DNA from: Siphonodentalium dalli
Taxonomy: Eukaryota; Mollusca; Scaphopoda; Gadilida; Siphonodentaliidae
Assembly (NCBI GenBank): GCA_032622095.1
Contig: CP136066.1
Location: 233,184,961 to 233,248,960 of the forward strand
DNA: 64,000 nt
Direction: 5' to 3'
Shown here: one piece after another, positions 12,527 to 20,613 of the stretch
Layout: each line of letters opens with the position of its first letter
How positions within the stretch are numbered: position 1 is the first letter of the stretch
Program-made: the position numbers and the translations under genes
Notes under the pieces: generated by a model
The model's input: only the letters and a program-made list of their open reading frames with translations
The model's database searches: none
What the model was told of the DNA's origin: nothing

Positions 12527-12847
12527 TTAAAGTTGATCTTGAAATCGCAAGTCCAATTCGTCGCTGCGCAGCAGGTCGATGATTCGTCGAAGTGTTTCGC
12601 AACAGCGGCATCGGCGATGGATAGCTGGTTCGATGTCGGTCGTCTCCGTGTAGATCGGGTCGTCTGGGCGTCTCTCAGACAACTCCGACCCACTGGCTGT
12701 GACTCTTTCGGTGTAAAACTATGATTGAAATTTCATGGCGTCGTCATTTTCGTCATCATCGGATGTCGAGGTATTTTCGTCCTCAATGTCCGAGTATGGG
12801 GTAGGTTCTGACAACTGGTCGACCCTTGTTCCACCGCCATGGTCAGC
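12527..12847 (-). other. Acidic exon-like open frame with one internal TAG, inside the Gypsy element
   Basis: On the minus strand a frame runs 42 codons from just after a TTACAG (acceptor-like) at about 12848-12853, meets TAG at 12719-12721, and continues in the same frame for 63 codons to TAA at 12527-12529. The first part is very acidic (SDIEDE, then SDDDENDD). The second has Cys/Arg-rich RRCRCCE and a charged tail, and stops 5 bp from the polypurine tract. A second frame opens with an ATG in a strong Kozak context (ACCATGG) for 36 codons. No homology is recognised. It could be a spliced accessory exon, a read-through product or chance. Confidence 0.35.
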
Positions 12848-13308
12848 CTGTAATACTCAAACGGATATTTGTGTGAGGTTTGAGAACAAATGACACAGTC
12901 AGAATACACAATGGTTAATTTTCCAATTTATCGGTATCGCTTGAGGGTCGTCAGATCGGCCCAATACGAAAATGGAATTTACAACTAATTATATAGATGG
13001 ATTGGTTGACGAACAGTTAAACACAAGATAAGTCGGGGTGATTGATTTCAATCATCAAAACTTATGACCGAATGTCGGGATTTATAGTCCCTATTCAACG
13101 CTTGCTATAATCATTCTGATGATTATACAACTATAATACCCTGGACATCGTTATGCAACAATTAATATTTGAAATATATGAAATGCATAAATGTCTATAT
13201 ACATGCAAATGATTCTGATATCCGCGCAACAATAATTACGAAGGAAATTCGGAATACATTAATATACGATACATAATTAATACTAATCCAAATCCGCCAC
13301 AGATGTGG

Positions 13309-13599
13309 TCAGCCTCTGACGGCTATAATTGGATATCCATGTAGGCGTTCCTGAGTGTTGTCCCGGAATAGCGCAGACGGCTTTGGTGCATCCGTCTCCA
13401 TTGCTTCGTCGATGGGTTCTTTGAACACGGCATTCAGGATATCCTCAGGTCGCTGGTCTAACTGCTTACTATACATAATGGCTAACCTTGGCAACTGATG
13501 TTTAACAAATTTCCACCAGAATCGGTGGGTCAAGATAATGAAAATTACTACTGTAACTACGTTACTAGGGCAAAATACTACCATGGCCATCTCTACCAT
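13309..13599 (-). CDS. Small single-pass membrane protein ORF downstream of pol
   Basis: A 96-codon ORF with a true ATG, placed between the pol stop and the 3' LTR, where env-like or accessory genes sit in some Gypsy elements. Residues 4-27 form a hydrophobic segment (AMVVFCPSNVVTVVIFIILT) followed by basic, aromatic RFWWKFVKH, a topology expected of a membrane anchor. The remainder is hydrophilic and acidic (EPIDEAMETDAP). It is far too short for a complete envelope glycoprotein, and no fusion peptide or furin site is visible. I recognise no family. It may be a remnant or a cytoplasmic-tail exon of a spliced product. Expression is unproven. Confidence 0.5.
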   Translation of the reverse strand: MVEMAMVVFCPSNVVTVVIFIILTHRFWWKFVKHQLPRLAIMYSKQLDQRPEDILNAVFKEPIDEAMETDAPKPSALFRDNTQERLHGYPIIAVRG

Positions 13600-13993
13600 T
13601 CATTGGGGTAATACTTTTTTGTTCACTAAGTCAGTCGTGAGCATATTTTCTATCGTGTTTATTTGAGCGGGGTGCGCTTAAACGCAGTAACCCTAAGGGT
13701 GGCGGCGTGCACGTCGGCGCGGTGCTCGTTATCTCTCGGCGCGTGATTGTAAAGTTCAAAGCTTTATTTATTAAATCGCCATGCGCACGTGCCGGGTTTC
13801 ATGGGGCGCGCGACCTGTCATTGATCCGAACATGACTATTTATTCGCGATTCGGTCTGGGGCGTCGGGCTAACTATTTTCAACATTTACGAAGCCAGGTT
13901 AGACTCATCAGTCATCAATAAGACAGTTAAAAGTGGGGTCTCATTCATTCCGAAATGAAATCCAGGTAGATAGTTCGGGCGTTTCATTATTAT

Positions 13994-16900
13994 TTACATC
14001 ACTGCTGCCATTGAGTACAACAGGTTTTTAAATGATTGCTTGGTTCTTATGTCACTAAGCGCTCCATTCATGAGCTGCTTACACTTGCGTGGGGCCTCAC
14101 GAGGGTTTTGTTCAATGGCGGCCACTTCCATTAACTCATCCTCTGAGCTGTCATCACTCGTAAACATCTTTGTTACTTTGCGCCCGTGTCGACGAGGCGC
14201 TGGAGCGCGTCGTGCCTTGGCACTCGGCTCTGGTCTCTCGTCCAAGGACGAGTCAGGGTTTTGTAGCTGCTCTGAGCGCGCGAGTCGCGTTTTCCTACGC
14301 TGTAAGCGCATCTTAAGCTCGCTTAAAGGGACATCTTCGTCATCGGAGTCCGAACATTGTCTCCGATATCGAGCGATCACATCATCTGGTAATGGTTCTG
14401 TTTCATCGCCAGAAGACCCACCCACAGGGTTAGGGGCAGGAACGTCGCTATCTTCGTCTTCGGGGGGAACAACATACGTTTGAGCACGCTTGTTGTTGTC
14501 AGTTTTGGGGATTTCCCATTCAAGGTTGGCTTTGCGCATATGTTCAGCATGGGATTGTGTGACTTTCCCAGTTAATTGATTCCTTAACTCGAAAGTAACG
14601 GGCGTTATTTGCTTGGTTATGCGGAAGTAGGGTTTCCATTTGCTTTCAAGTTTGCTTTTTCGTAAATGATTCTTCACATAGACGGCCTCGCCAATCTCGA
14701 ATTTGGTGTCTGTGGCCTTTTTGTTAAATTTCGCTGCTTGTTGGCGTTTCGCCTGTTTCACGTGTTTGTGTACCATCATAAAGGATTTGTGCTGTTGTTG
14801 CAGAGCTATCTGATGGTAATCTTCTCCCGCGTATTTACGCCTGGGTTTTAGGAGATTGTCTATTGGGAACACGACGTCTCGGTTGTATAACAAGAAAAAG
14901 GGGGAGAATTTAGAAGTTTCATTTTTGTTAAATCGAATCGCAGCTAGTGCTTGATTTAAATGGACGTCCCACGTGTTTATTTGGTCTGCCACTTTCTTTG
15001 AGACAATGTCTTTAAAAGTCCTGTGAAATCTCTCTACTCTACTGTTGCTCTGGGGGTGATAATAAGACGTAGTCACGTGGTGAATGTTCAAAGCCTTCAG
15101 AGTGTCCCTGACCTTGTAATTAATGTTCTCACTGCCGTTATCGGTTATTATTTCTAGAGGGCATCCATGTCGCGGGAATATCTCGTCGATCAAGAGATGA
15201 ACAACGTTATCGGCTGACTTGTCCTTGACCGGAAACGCTTCTGCCCACCCGCTATATAAGTCTATGAAGCTGATAATGTAGCGGTTACCCGATAGCGACG
15301 TGGGGTAGGGCCCTGATAGGTCCAACCCAATTTTGGCAAAAGGGTAGGGGGGCGTGTCCGTTATTTGCATTTTAGGGGATTGTTTTTGCAGAGACCTGAC
15401 TTGGCAGGTCACGCACTTTCCAACGTAACAGTTTAGTTCCTTGTACAGTCTGGGCCAAAAATATTTCGACCTAATCGCATCATGCGTTTTGTCTACTCCC
15501 ACGTGGCCGTTATCATCGTGGTATTGTTGGATTATGTTGGTTTGAAGATGTGCGGGCACCCAAAGGCGTGGGGTCGGTTCTGCGTCAGCACTCGAGAGGT
15601 AATAGAGTACCCCGTCAATCATCAAGTGTTTGTCATTCCGGGTGTCCTCGCCTTTGTCGAGGGCCTCCAGAACTGACGCAATTTCCGGGTCTTTCTTTTG
15701 TTCCTCAAGCATGTTGAAGCCTGGCTTGTTGAACAGTAGATTAGTAGGTTGGTAAGCCTGACCAATTTGAGTTTTATTCGGCAGTTCCTTTGGGGTTACC
15801 TCGCAGCTTGCGAAGTCTTTGGGTTTAAATCGAGACGAATTCAAGGCGGCGATTTCCGCTTGGGTCTCGGCGACAGTAAGGTTATTGTCGTTGATATCTA
15901 CCTCTACTTCTGCCTTCTCTTGTTCCGTATAAGCATTAGGTGGCGTTCGACTGAGCAGGTCTGCGCAGTGATTATCTGGGCCAGCTATGTACTCAATGTT
16001 ACAGTTATATCCAGTTATGCCCAAAGCCCACTGTTGAATTTTCTTGTTCTGCATGGGGGATTCCAAGAGATACTTCAATGGTTTATGATCTGTTTTTATC
16101 GTGAAAGTGGCGTTATGAAGGTAATGGTCCAACCTTTGTAATGCGAAGTGAATTGCATATGCCTCTTTCTCCACAGTTGGCCATCGGGTTTGAGTATCAC
16201 TAAGTTTGTGTGAGAGATAATAAATTGGTTCTTCAACGCCATCTGAGCCCAACTGGGTCAGACAGGCACCGATGCAAAGGTCGCTTGCATCAGTATACAA
16301 TGTATAGGGCGTGGCCGTATTTGGGTAGGCCAGGAGAGGCACTGCCGTGAGATTTTCTTTTAGTTTGTCAAACGAAATTTGGCAAGCTTGGTCCCATTTG
16401 AATTTGGCATATTTTTTTGTAAGCTGTACCAAAGGTTCAGCGATTTGCGAAAATGAGGGGACAAATCTGCGGTAGTAGTTGCTCATGCCAATGAAGGAAC
16501 GTACTTCTTTTACTGATGTTGGGGGCACAAGCGACCGGATGGCCTTGACCTTGTCGGGGTCAGGTCGGACGCCGTCGGTATCAATTATAAAACCCAAATA
16601 CCGTGTTTCTTGCTTTAGGAATTGGCACTTTTTTAATTTTAATTTCAGTGTATGTTGGCGCAACTTGTCAAAGACTTTCTGGATATGTTCCAAGTGTAAT
16701 TCTAGGGACTCGCTGTAGATGAGGACGTCGTCTAAGTAGGCAATGGCGTAATCACCCATCCCACATAACACCTGGGCCATCAGCTGGGAGAAAACCCCTC
16801 CAGCGTTCCGGAGCCCAAAAGGCATGGAGTTGAATTCAAAAAGACCTCGGTGGCAAGCGAATGCCGTCTTTTGCTTGTCCTCCTCTGCGACCTGGCACTG

Positions 16901-18202
16901 CCAATAGCCACTTTTTAGATCGATAGCGGTGAAAAATTTAGACTTTCCAAGAAGTGCCAAAATATCGTCGATAACCGGAAGTGGGTATGACATAGGCTTG
17001 GTTATGGAATTTAATTGTCTGAAGTCGACGCAAAATCGTTTCGTGCCGTCGCGCTTGTCAACCATGACAATAGGCGCGGAATACGGGCTCGAACTCGGCC
17101 TGATAATGTCCGCTTCGAGCATATCATTTATGGCAGTGTCAACCAACGGTCGTTTATTCAAAGGGGTGCGATACGGGCGAAGTTTTATCGGAGGGTGGTT
17201 TCCCGTGTCAATATGCATCTTGACTGTGCTCGTCTGCGTCAGCTCAGTGTCCTTGTCGGCAAAAATGTCCGAGTTGGACTTCAACAATTTTACCAGTGTC
17301 TCTCGGTATTGCTCGGGGCATGAAACTTCGGTTAAATTTAATCTTTTCTCGACGGTAGCGCGTGCTGACCTAGAGTTGTCTACCCTGTTACGGTCGGCGC
17401 GCCCGGGAGCATAGCCATTGTCGCGGTAATTACGGGTTGTCGGAGACCGGTAGCTTTGCGACAAAGAGTTGATTTCATGATTGGTTTCGGGGTCACACAC
17501 GATCGTTTTGCCAATCACACTGCCCCGCCGTAGGCGAAACGTTTTGTTCGTGTTATTGACGAGTAATACCGGGACCTTGTTCCTCTTGCCCACCCCAGAA
17601 ATGGAGCTGCCGATTTCCAGACCGGGTTCTGACGCTAGGTAGCCTGTCTCGATTTGGGCCACCTCTACTAATGTCGACTTGCGAAGAGAAGCTAAGTTTT
17701 TTGATTTTCCCATACATAAAGTTGATGTTTGAGGCTTTAAGCTAACCTTGCTGGTCAATCTCAGCAGGGAAGCTATGTGCGCGTCCGATTCCAATGGGAC
17801 GTACACATCACTGACCTTGAGGCATCCCAGATCATAATATAGTCTGACCCCCCGAGAGGTCAACCAATCCCTCCCCAAGATCATATTCCGGGTCATATCA
17901 TTCGCCACATAAAATTTATGGGTTAATTTTAGTTTCGCCATTCTGAAGGTCAGTTCCACGCTACCAAGTACGCCCAGTGACTTCCCATTCACGGAGCTAA
18001 GGTTGATGTGTTCCCTAGTTAGTTTCGGTCGGAACTGTAATGCGTCATAGACGCGTTTGTGAATCAATGATACTTCTGCTCCACTATCCACTAATGAGCG
18101 ATATTTATTTTTACCTATTCTAACTAAACAGGAGCTGGGGTTCCCTACAATATTTATGTTATATTTCCTCCCATTTGTGGCCTCAATGAGAGGATTCCTT
18201 AG
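13994..18202 (-). CDS. pol: Gypsy Pol polyprotein: protease, RT, RNase H, integrase
   Basis: The pol frame is open from the frameshift site (18202) to 13994, about 1402 codons, with no disabling lesion seen. The first in-frame GTG (18089-18091) is not a plausible eukaryotic start, and pol is most likely made by -1 frameshifting from gag. Counting from that GTG, the protease motif DSGAEVSLI begins at residue 2, the RT catalytic YLDD box is at about 452-455 and the RNase H YTDAS at about 600. Integrase follows with an H-H-C-C zinc domain (about 855-895) and a D-60-D-35-E catalytic triad (GLDLSG, TDNGSEN, VERFHR; about 917-1019). A GPY/F-like KWKPYF lies after the triad. The tail is acidic and low complexity, and I see no chromodomain. 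Confidence 0.95.
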   Translation of the reverse strand, partial: LRNPLIEATNGRKYNINIVGNPSSCLVRIGKNKYRSLVDSGAEVSLIHKRVYDALQFRPKLTREHINLSSVNGKSLGVLGSVELTFRMAKLKLTHKFYVANDMTRNMILGRDWLTSRGVRLYYDLGCLKVSDVYVPLESDAHIASLLRLTSKVSLKPQTSTLCMGKSKNLASLRKSTLVEVAQIETGYLASEPGLEIGSSISGVGKRNKVPVLLVNNTNKTFRLRRGSVIGKTIVCDPETNHEINSLSQSYRSPTTRNYRDNGYAPGRADRNRVDNSRSARATVEKRLNLTEVSCPEQYRETLVKLLKSNSDIFADKDTELTQTSTVKMHIDTGNHPPIKLRPYRTPLNKRPLVDTAINDMLEADIIRPSSSPYSAPIVMVDKRDGTKRFCVDFRQLNSITKPMSYPLPVIDDILALLGKSKFFTAIDLKSGYWQCQVAEEDKQKTAFACHRGLFEFNSMPFGLRNAGGVFSQLMAQVLCGMGDYAIAYLDDVLIYSESLELHLEHIQKVFDKLRQHTLKLKLKKCQFLKQETRYLGFIIDTDGVRPDPDKVKAIRSLVPPTSVKEVRSFIGMSNYYRRFVPSFSQIAEPLVQLTKKYAKFKWDQACQISFDKLKENLTAVPLLAYPNTATPYTLYTDASDLCIGACLTQLGSDGVEEPIYYLSHKLSDTQTRWPTVEKEAYAIHFALQRLDHYLHNATFTIKTDHKPLKYLLESPMQNKKIQQWALGITGYNCNIEYIAGPDNHCADLLSRTPPNAYTEQEKAEVEVDINDNNLTVAETQAEIAALNSSRFKPKDFASCEVTPKELPNKTQIGQAYQPTNLLFNKPGFNMLEEQKKDPEIASVLEALDKGEDTRNDKHLMIDGVLYYLSSADAEPTPRLWVPAHLQTNIIQQYHDDNGHVGVDKTHDAIRSKYFWPRLYKELNCYVGKCVTCQVRSLQKQSPKMQITDTPPYPFAKIGLDLSGPYPTSLSGNRYIISFIDLYSGWAEAFPVKDKSADNVVHLLIDEIFPRHGCPLEIITDNGSENINYKVRDTLKALNIHHVTTSYYHPQSNSRVERFHRTFKDIVSKKVADQINTWDVHLNQALAAIRFNKNETSKFSPFFLLYNRDVVFPIDNLLKPRRKYAGEDYHQIALQQQHKSFMMVHKHVKQAKRQQAAKFNKKATDTKFEIGEAVYVKNHLRKSKLESKWKPYFRITKQITPVTFELRNQLTGKVTQSHAEHMRKANLEWEIPKTDNNKRAQTYVVPPEDEDSDVPAPNPVGGSSGDETEPLPDDVIARYRRQCSDSDDEDVPLSELKMRLQRRKTRLARSEQLQNPDSSLDERPEPSAKARRAPAPRRHGRKVTKMFTSDDSSEDELMEVAAIEQNPREAPRKCKQLMNGALSDIRTKQSFKNLLYSMAAVM

Positions 18203-18208
18203 TTTTTT
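18166..18208 (-). promoter_or_regulatory. -1 ribosomal frameshift signal at the gag/pol junction
   Basis: Minus strand: slippery heptamer A AAA AAC (18202-18208) in gag phase, immediately followed by the gag stop TAA. Then a 7-nt spacer (18195-18201) and a hairpin with 10-nt arms (18185-18194 tcctctcatt; 18166-18175 aatgggagga), nine Watson-Crick pairs plus one G-U, and a 9-nt loop. Slipping back one base enters the pol frame exactly, and that frame is open through the protease. Heptamer, spacing and stem all match known -1 frameshift sites. Confidence 0.88.
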
Positions 18209-19281
18209 GCATATGTGGGCGGGGTCATCATTCGTGGCGGTTCGTTTAATGTCGGATATCTCCGGCTGTGTCGCGGTGTATCATGGGATATGTCACGTGA
18301 TCGGTTCGGCTGATCTCGGCGGATTCCCCTAGGTGGCGTTACCGGCACGTTCCATTGATTTTGCTTCGAACCTCCGGATTTGGAGGGGCAATTTCTAGCT
18401 AAGTGGTTACCTTCGCAAACCCAGCAAGATACGTGCCTCCGGTTTTCGGTCTTAAAGGGGCAGTCGCGAGCGAAATGATCACCTTGACACGTCCAACATT
18501 CGACCGTTCGTGGTTTAACCACCGCATCGACATGCACCTGTCTCGGGCGTGATCTGTGTTCTCGGGTCGTGTGATTATCGCTTGCGCACACATCGCAGGT
18601 TGTTCTCGCGCGTTTGTTTCTGAAACTATCGATTTCCATTGCTTCCGGTTCGTTTTCGTTGTAATTTTCGCGGCCCGTTCGTAGGTTGAATACCCGTCGG
18701 ATCCCCATTTCCCGCATGGCGATGTCGGCTGCCAATTTCAGTGTCTTCGGCGCATCCCTGATCAACTTCATTTTCAAACTGTCGCTTCTTAAAGCGTCAA
18801 TATAAAACCCTACGAGTTGGCCTTCAACCGCGTTGATCCCACCGATTTGCTCTCGGTATGCCACCGTCGCGATCTCCAAAATTCGTTCGGCAAGCACATG
18901 TAAATTTTCGTTTTGTTTTTGCTTGATTTTTTTTAGCATTGAAAAGGCGAATTGAATGTCATTTATCTCGGCAAATCGACTAGATAATTCAGTTTTTGTG
19001 TCTTGCCACGTGGCGTTAGCATTCGTGGCCAAATATCTTTGTAAAAAATCTGATACGGGGCCCGTCGCGCTCTGGAATGCCATATAGGGCTTCTTTGCTT
19101 CGTTAGCGCCGGTTAGGATCGCGCATTTTTCTATCGACTTGACCCACCCGTGGTATTTCGTGGGGTCCCCGTCAAATGACGTCACTACCTGTGTCACCGT
19201 AGTCATGGCCATTGCAGCAATTTGAGAATTGATAGACTCTGTCAATGGGGCGAGAACACCAATTGATTGTTGGGTAGCCAT
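18199..19281 (-). CDS. gag: Gypsy Gag with two zinc knuckles
   Basis: 360 residues from the ATG at 19279-19281; an upstream in-frame TTG is ignored. The N-terminal and central region carries the capsid-like helical part (VVTSFDGDPTKYHGWVKSIE, then a YIDALRSDSLK segment), typical of retrotransposon Gag that assembles virus-like particles. Two nucleic-acid-binding knuckles lie near residues 262-274 and 286-298, both spaced C-x2-C-x3-H-x4-C, one residue shorter than the retroviral C-x2-C-x4-H-x4-C. A basic Arg-rich tail follows. The ORF ends directly at the frameshift heptamer, which couples Gag and Pol production. Confidence 0.93.
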   Translation of the reverse strand: MATQQSIGVLAPLTESINSQIAAMAMTTVTQVVTSFDGDPTKYHGWVKSIEKCAILTGANEAKKPYMAFQSATGPVSDFLQRYLATNANATWQDTKTELSSRFAEINDIQFAFSMLKKIKQKQNENLHVLAERILEIATVAYREQIGGINAVEGQLVGFYIDALRSDSLKMKLIRDAPKTLKLAADIAMREMGIRRVFNLRTGRENYNENEPEAMEIDSFRNKRARTTCDVCASDNHTTREHRSRPRQVHVDAVVKPRTVECWTCQGDHFARDCPFKTENRRHVSCWVCEGNHLARNCPSKSGGSKQNQWNVPVTPPRGIRRDQPNRSRDISHDTPRHSRRYPTLNEPPRMMTPPTYAKN

Positions 19282-19388
19282 TATGATAATAAACAATTAG
19301 ACTCACGTTTTGCGAATTTTCCCACACTGTTTCTGTTCACACTGTTCCTCCTCTGGTTTCACGTTGTGTCTGCGATTAGCGTTCAGAT

Positions 19389-19406
19389 CCTGGCTCGAAG
19401 GCACCA
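19389..19406 (-). promoter_or_regulatory. Candidate tRNA primer binding site
   Basis: Minus strand tggtgccttcgagccagg begins with the TGG expected to pair with a tRNA 3' CCA, 11 nt inside the 5' LTR. The matching tRNA cannot be named from sequence alone, and the 11-nt offset is larger than usual. Moderate to low confidence. Confidence 0.45.
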
Positions 19407-19417
19407 GTTAAGAGATA

Positions 19418-20181
19418 TGTGCCAATACGGGTACATATAACTCTTAAGGCTATCAGAACTGTTTGATTATTTATATATAACAAAGTCAATAATGTTCAAT
19501 CATCGGCATCTGGGTTTCTCTTCCTGTCGTCTGCTTGGTTTCGGGTCTTCTTCCGTCTTCATAGGTTGGGTGTGTCTGCTTGTCTTCTACTCGGTTGAGT
19601 TCCGGTTGAGTTCGTCTTCCTGTCGTCTGCTCTTCTTCTTCCTCCGTCGGCGCATCAGTGGGGCGTTGTTAGAAATACAAGAGCATAATGTTTACCTTGT
19701 ATTTCCGTCCATTGCTCCACTCTGCTCTTCTAAGCGTCCGAGGGTTCGTGATGATCGCTTGTGTTGGTCAGATAGAAACTGGTTAGAACTGCCTTCTCAT
19801 GTCGGCTTGTTTCTTCCTAAAATACCCAGTGTCTGCTAATGACGGCCATGTGTATTTTCACGGCGCGTCGGTTCATCGTACTTAGGGTAATTGAGTTATC
19901 GTCATCTCCCCATGGGTCCTATTAACTCTCCTGGTTTCAGTAGCTTTCTAGGCGATACATCTGGTCTTGCTAATCCTCAAGACCGTGTTCTGTTTACTCC
20001 ACAAATCATTTCCCTATGTTATTGCATGGACGCTCGCTAATTCGATTTGGTGCTCAGTACTTGCGATCTAGATGTGGTCAACAGCGACGCTGATATGTTT
20101 GGTAATCGAGCGCCCCTCTGACAGAGATTTCCTATCTTCTTCCCGGGTTGAAAGTTATGTCCCTGTGGTTGTCTTGGCACA
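19418..20181 (-). repeat. 5' LTR of the Gypsy element
   Basis: 764 bp, identical by eye to 11742-12505. On the minus strand it would carry the promoter and drive transcription towards gag. An A/T-rich TATATATAAATAA lies near the inner end. Confidence 0.95.
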
Positions 20182-20613
20182 TGGTGCGAATACCTTTGAT
20201 ATATTTGACATTTTATATCGCGTCAGCACAAGCAGAAATCGTCTCGATCATACTCGATGAAATATTAGCAAACATCAGCTGGTAAAGTGTGCTTTTGTAG
20301 CGAAAATAGCATTTAAAAACAGACACTGGGAATATAACTACCAAATCTTACTGATCGGTTCGATATTTCGAAGTTTGACCGATGAACAGTGATCCGATCC
20401 AGTGAATGGTTAGTATTGTTATATATAGCAACAACTATCGATGAACGCTCACACATATATTATATCCTTAATAACGATAGAGATGCTTACCAGTTTCTGT
20501 AATGTCTTGTCCATTTGTTGTGAAATTGCAAGCGCGTACCGCGAAATTGACGAATGCGCACCGTGTCCAAAACTGAATGCGAACAAGTTCTTACGGGGCA
20601 GGTGAGACCCCGT

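Larger units (their letters stand above)
11742..20181 (-). mobile_element. Complete Ty3/Gypsy LTR retrotransposon
   Basis: An 8440-bp element in minus orientation. LTRs at 11742-12505 and 19418-20181 are both 764 bp, begin TGTGCCA and end TGGCACA, and look identical when read base by base. A 4-bp target duplication, TGGT, flanks the element at 11738-11741 and 20182-20185. Order in the element's sense: 5' LTR, candidate primer binding site, gag, frameshift signal, pol (protease, RT, RNase H, integrase), a small membrane ORF, purine tract, 3' LTR. Integrase after RNase H is the Ty3/Gypsy (Metaviridae) order. With identical LTRs and open reading frames, this looks like a recent and possibly still competent insertion. 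Confidence 0.95.

Noticed and set aside
16929-17414. 161-codon + strand ORF and similar ones across 14-17.4 kb
   Set aside because: Shadows of the minus-strand pol frame.
18089-18091. GTG as an independent pol start
   Set aside because: Non-ATG and directly at the protease active site. The frame is open upstream to the frameshift heptamer, which explains expression better.
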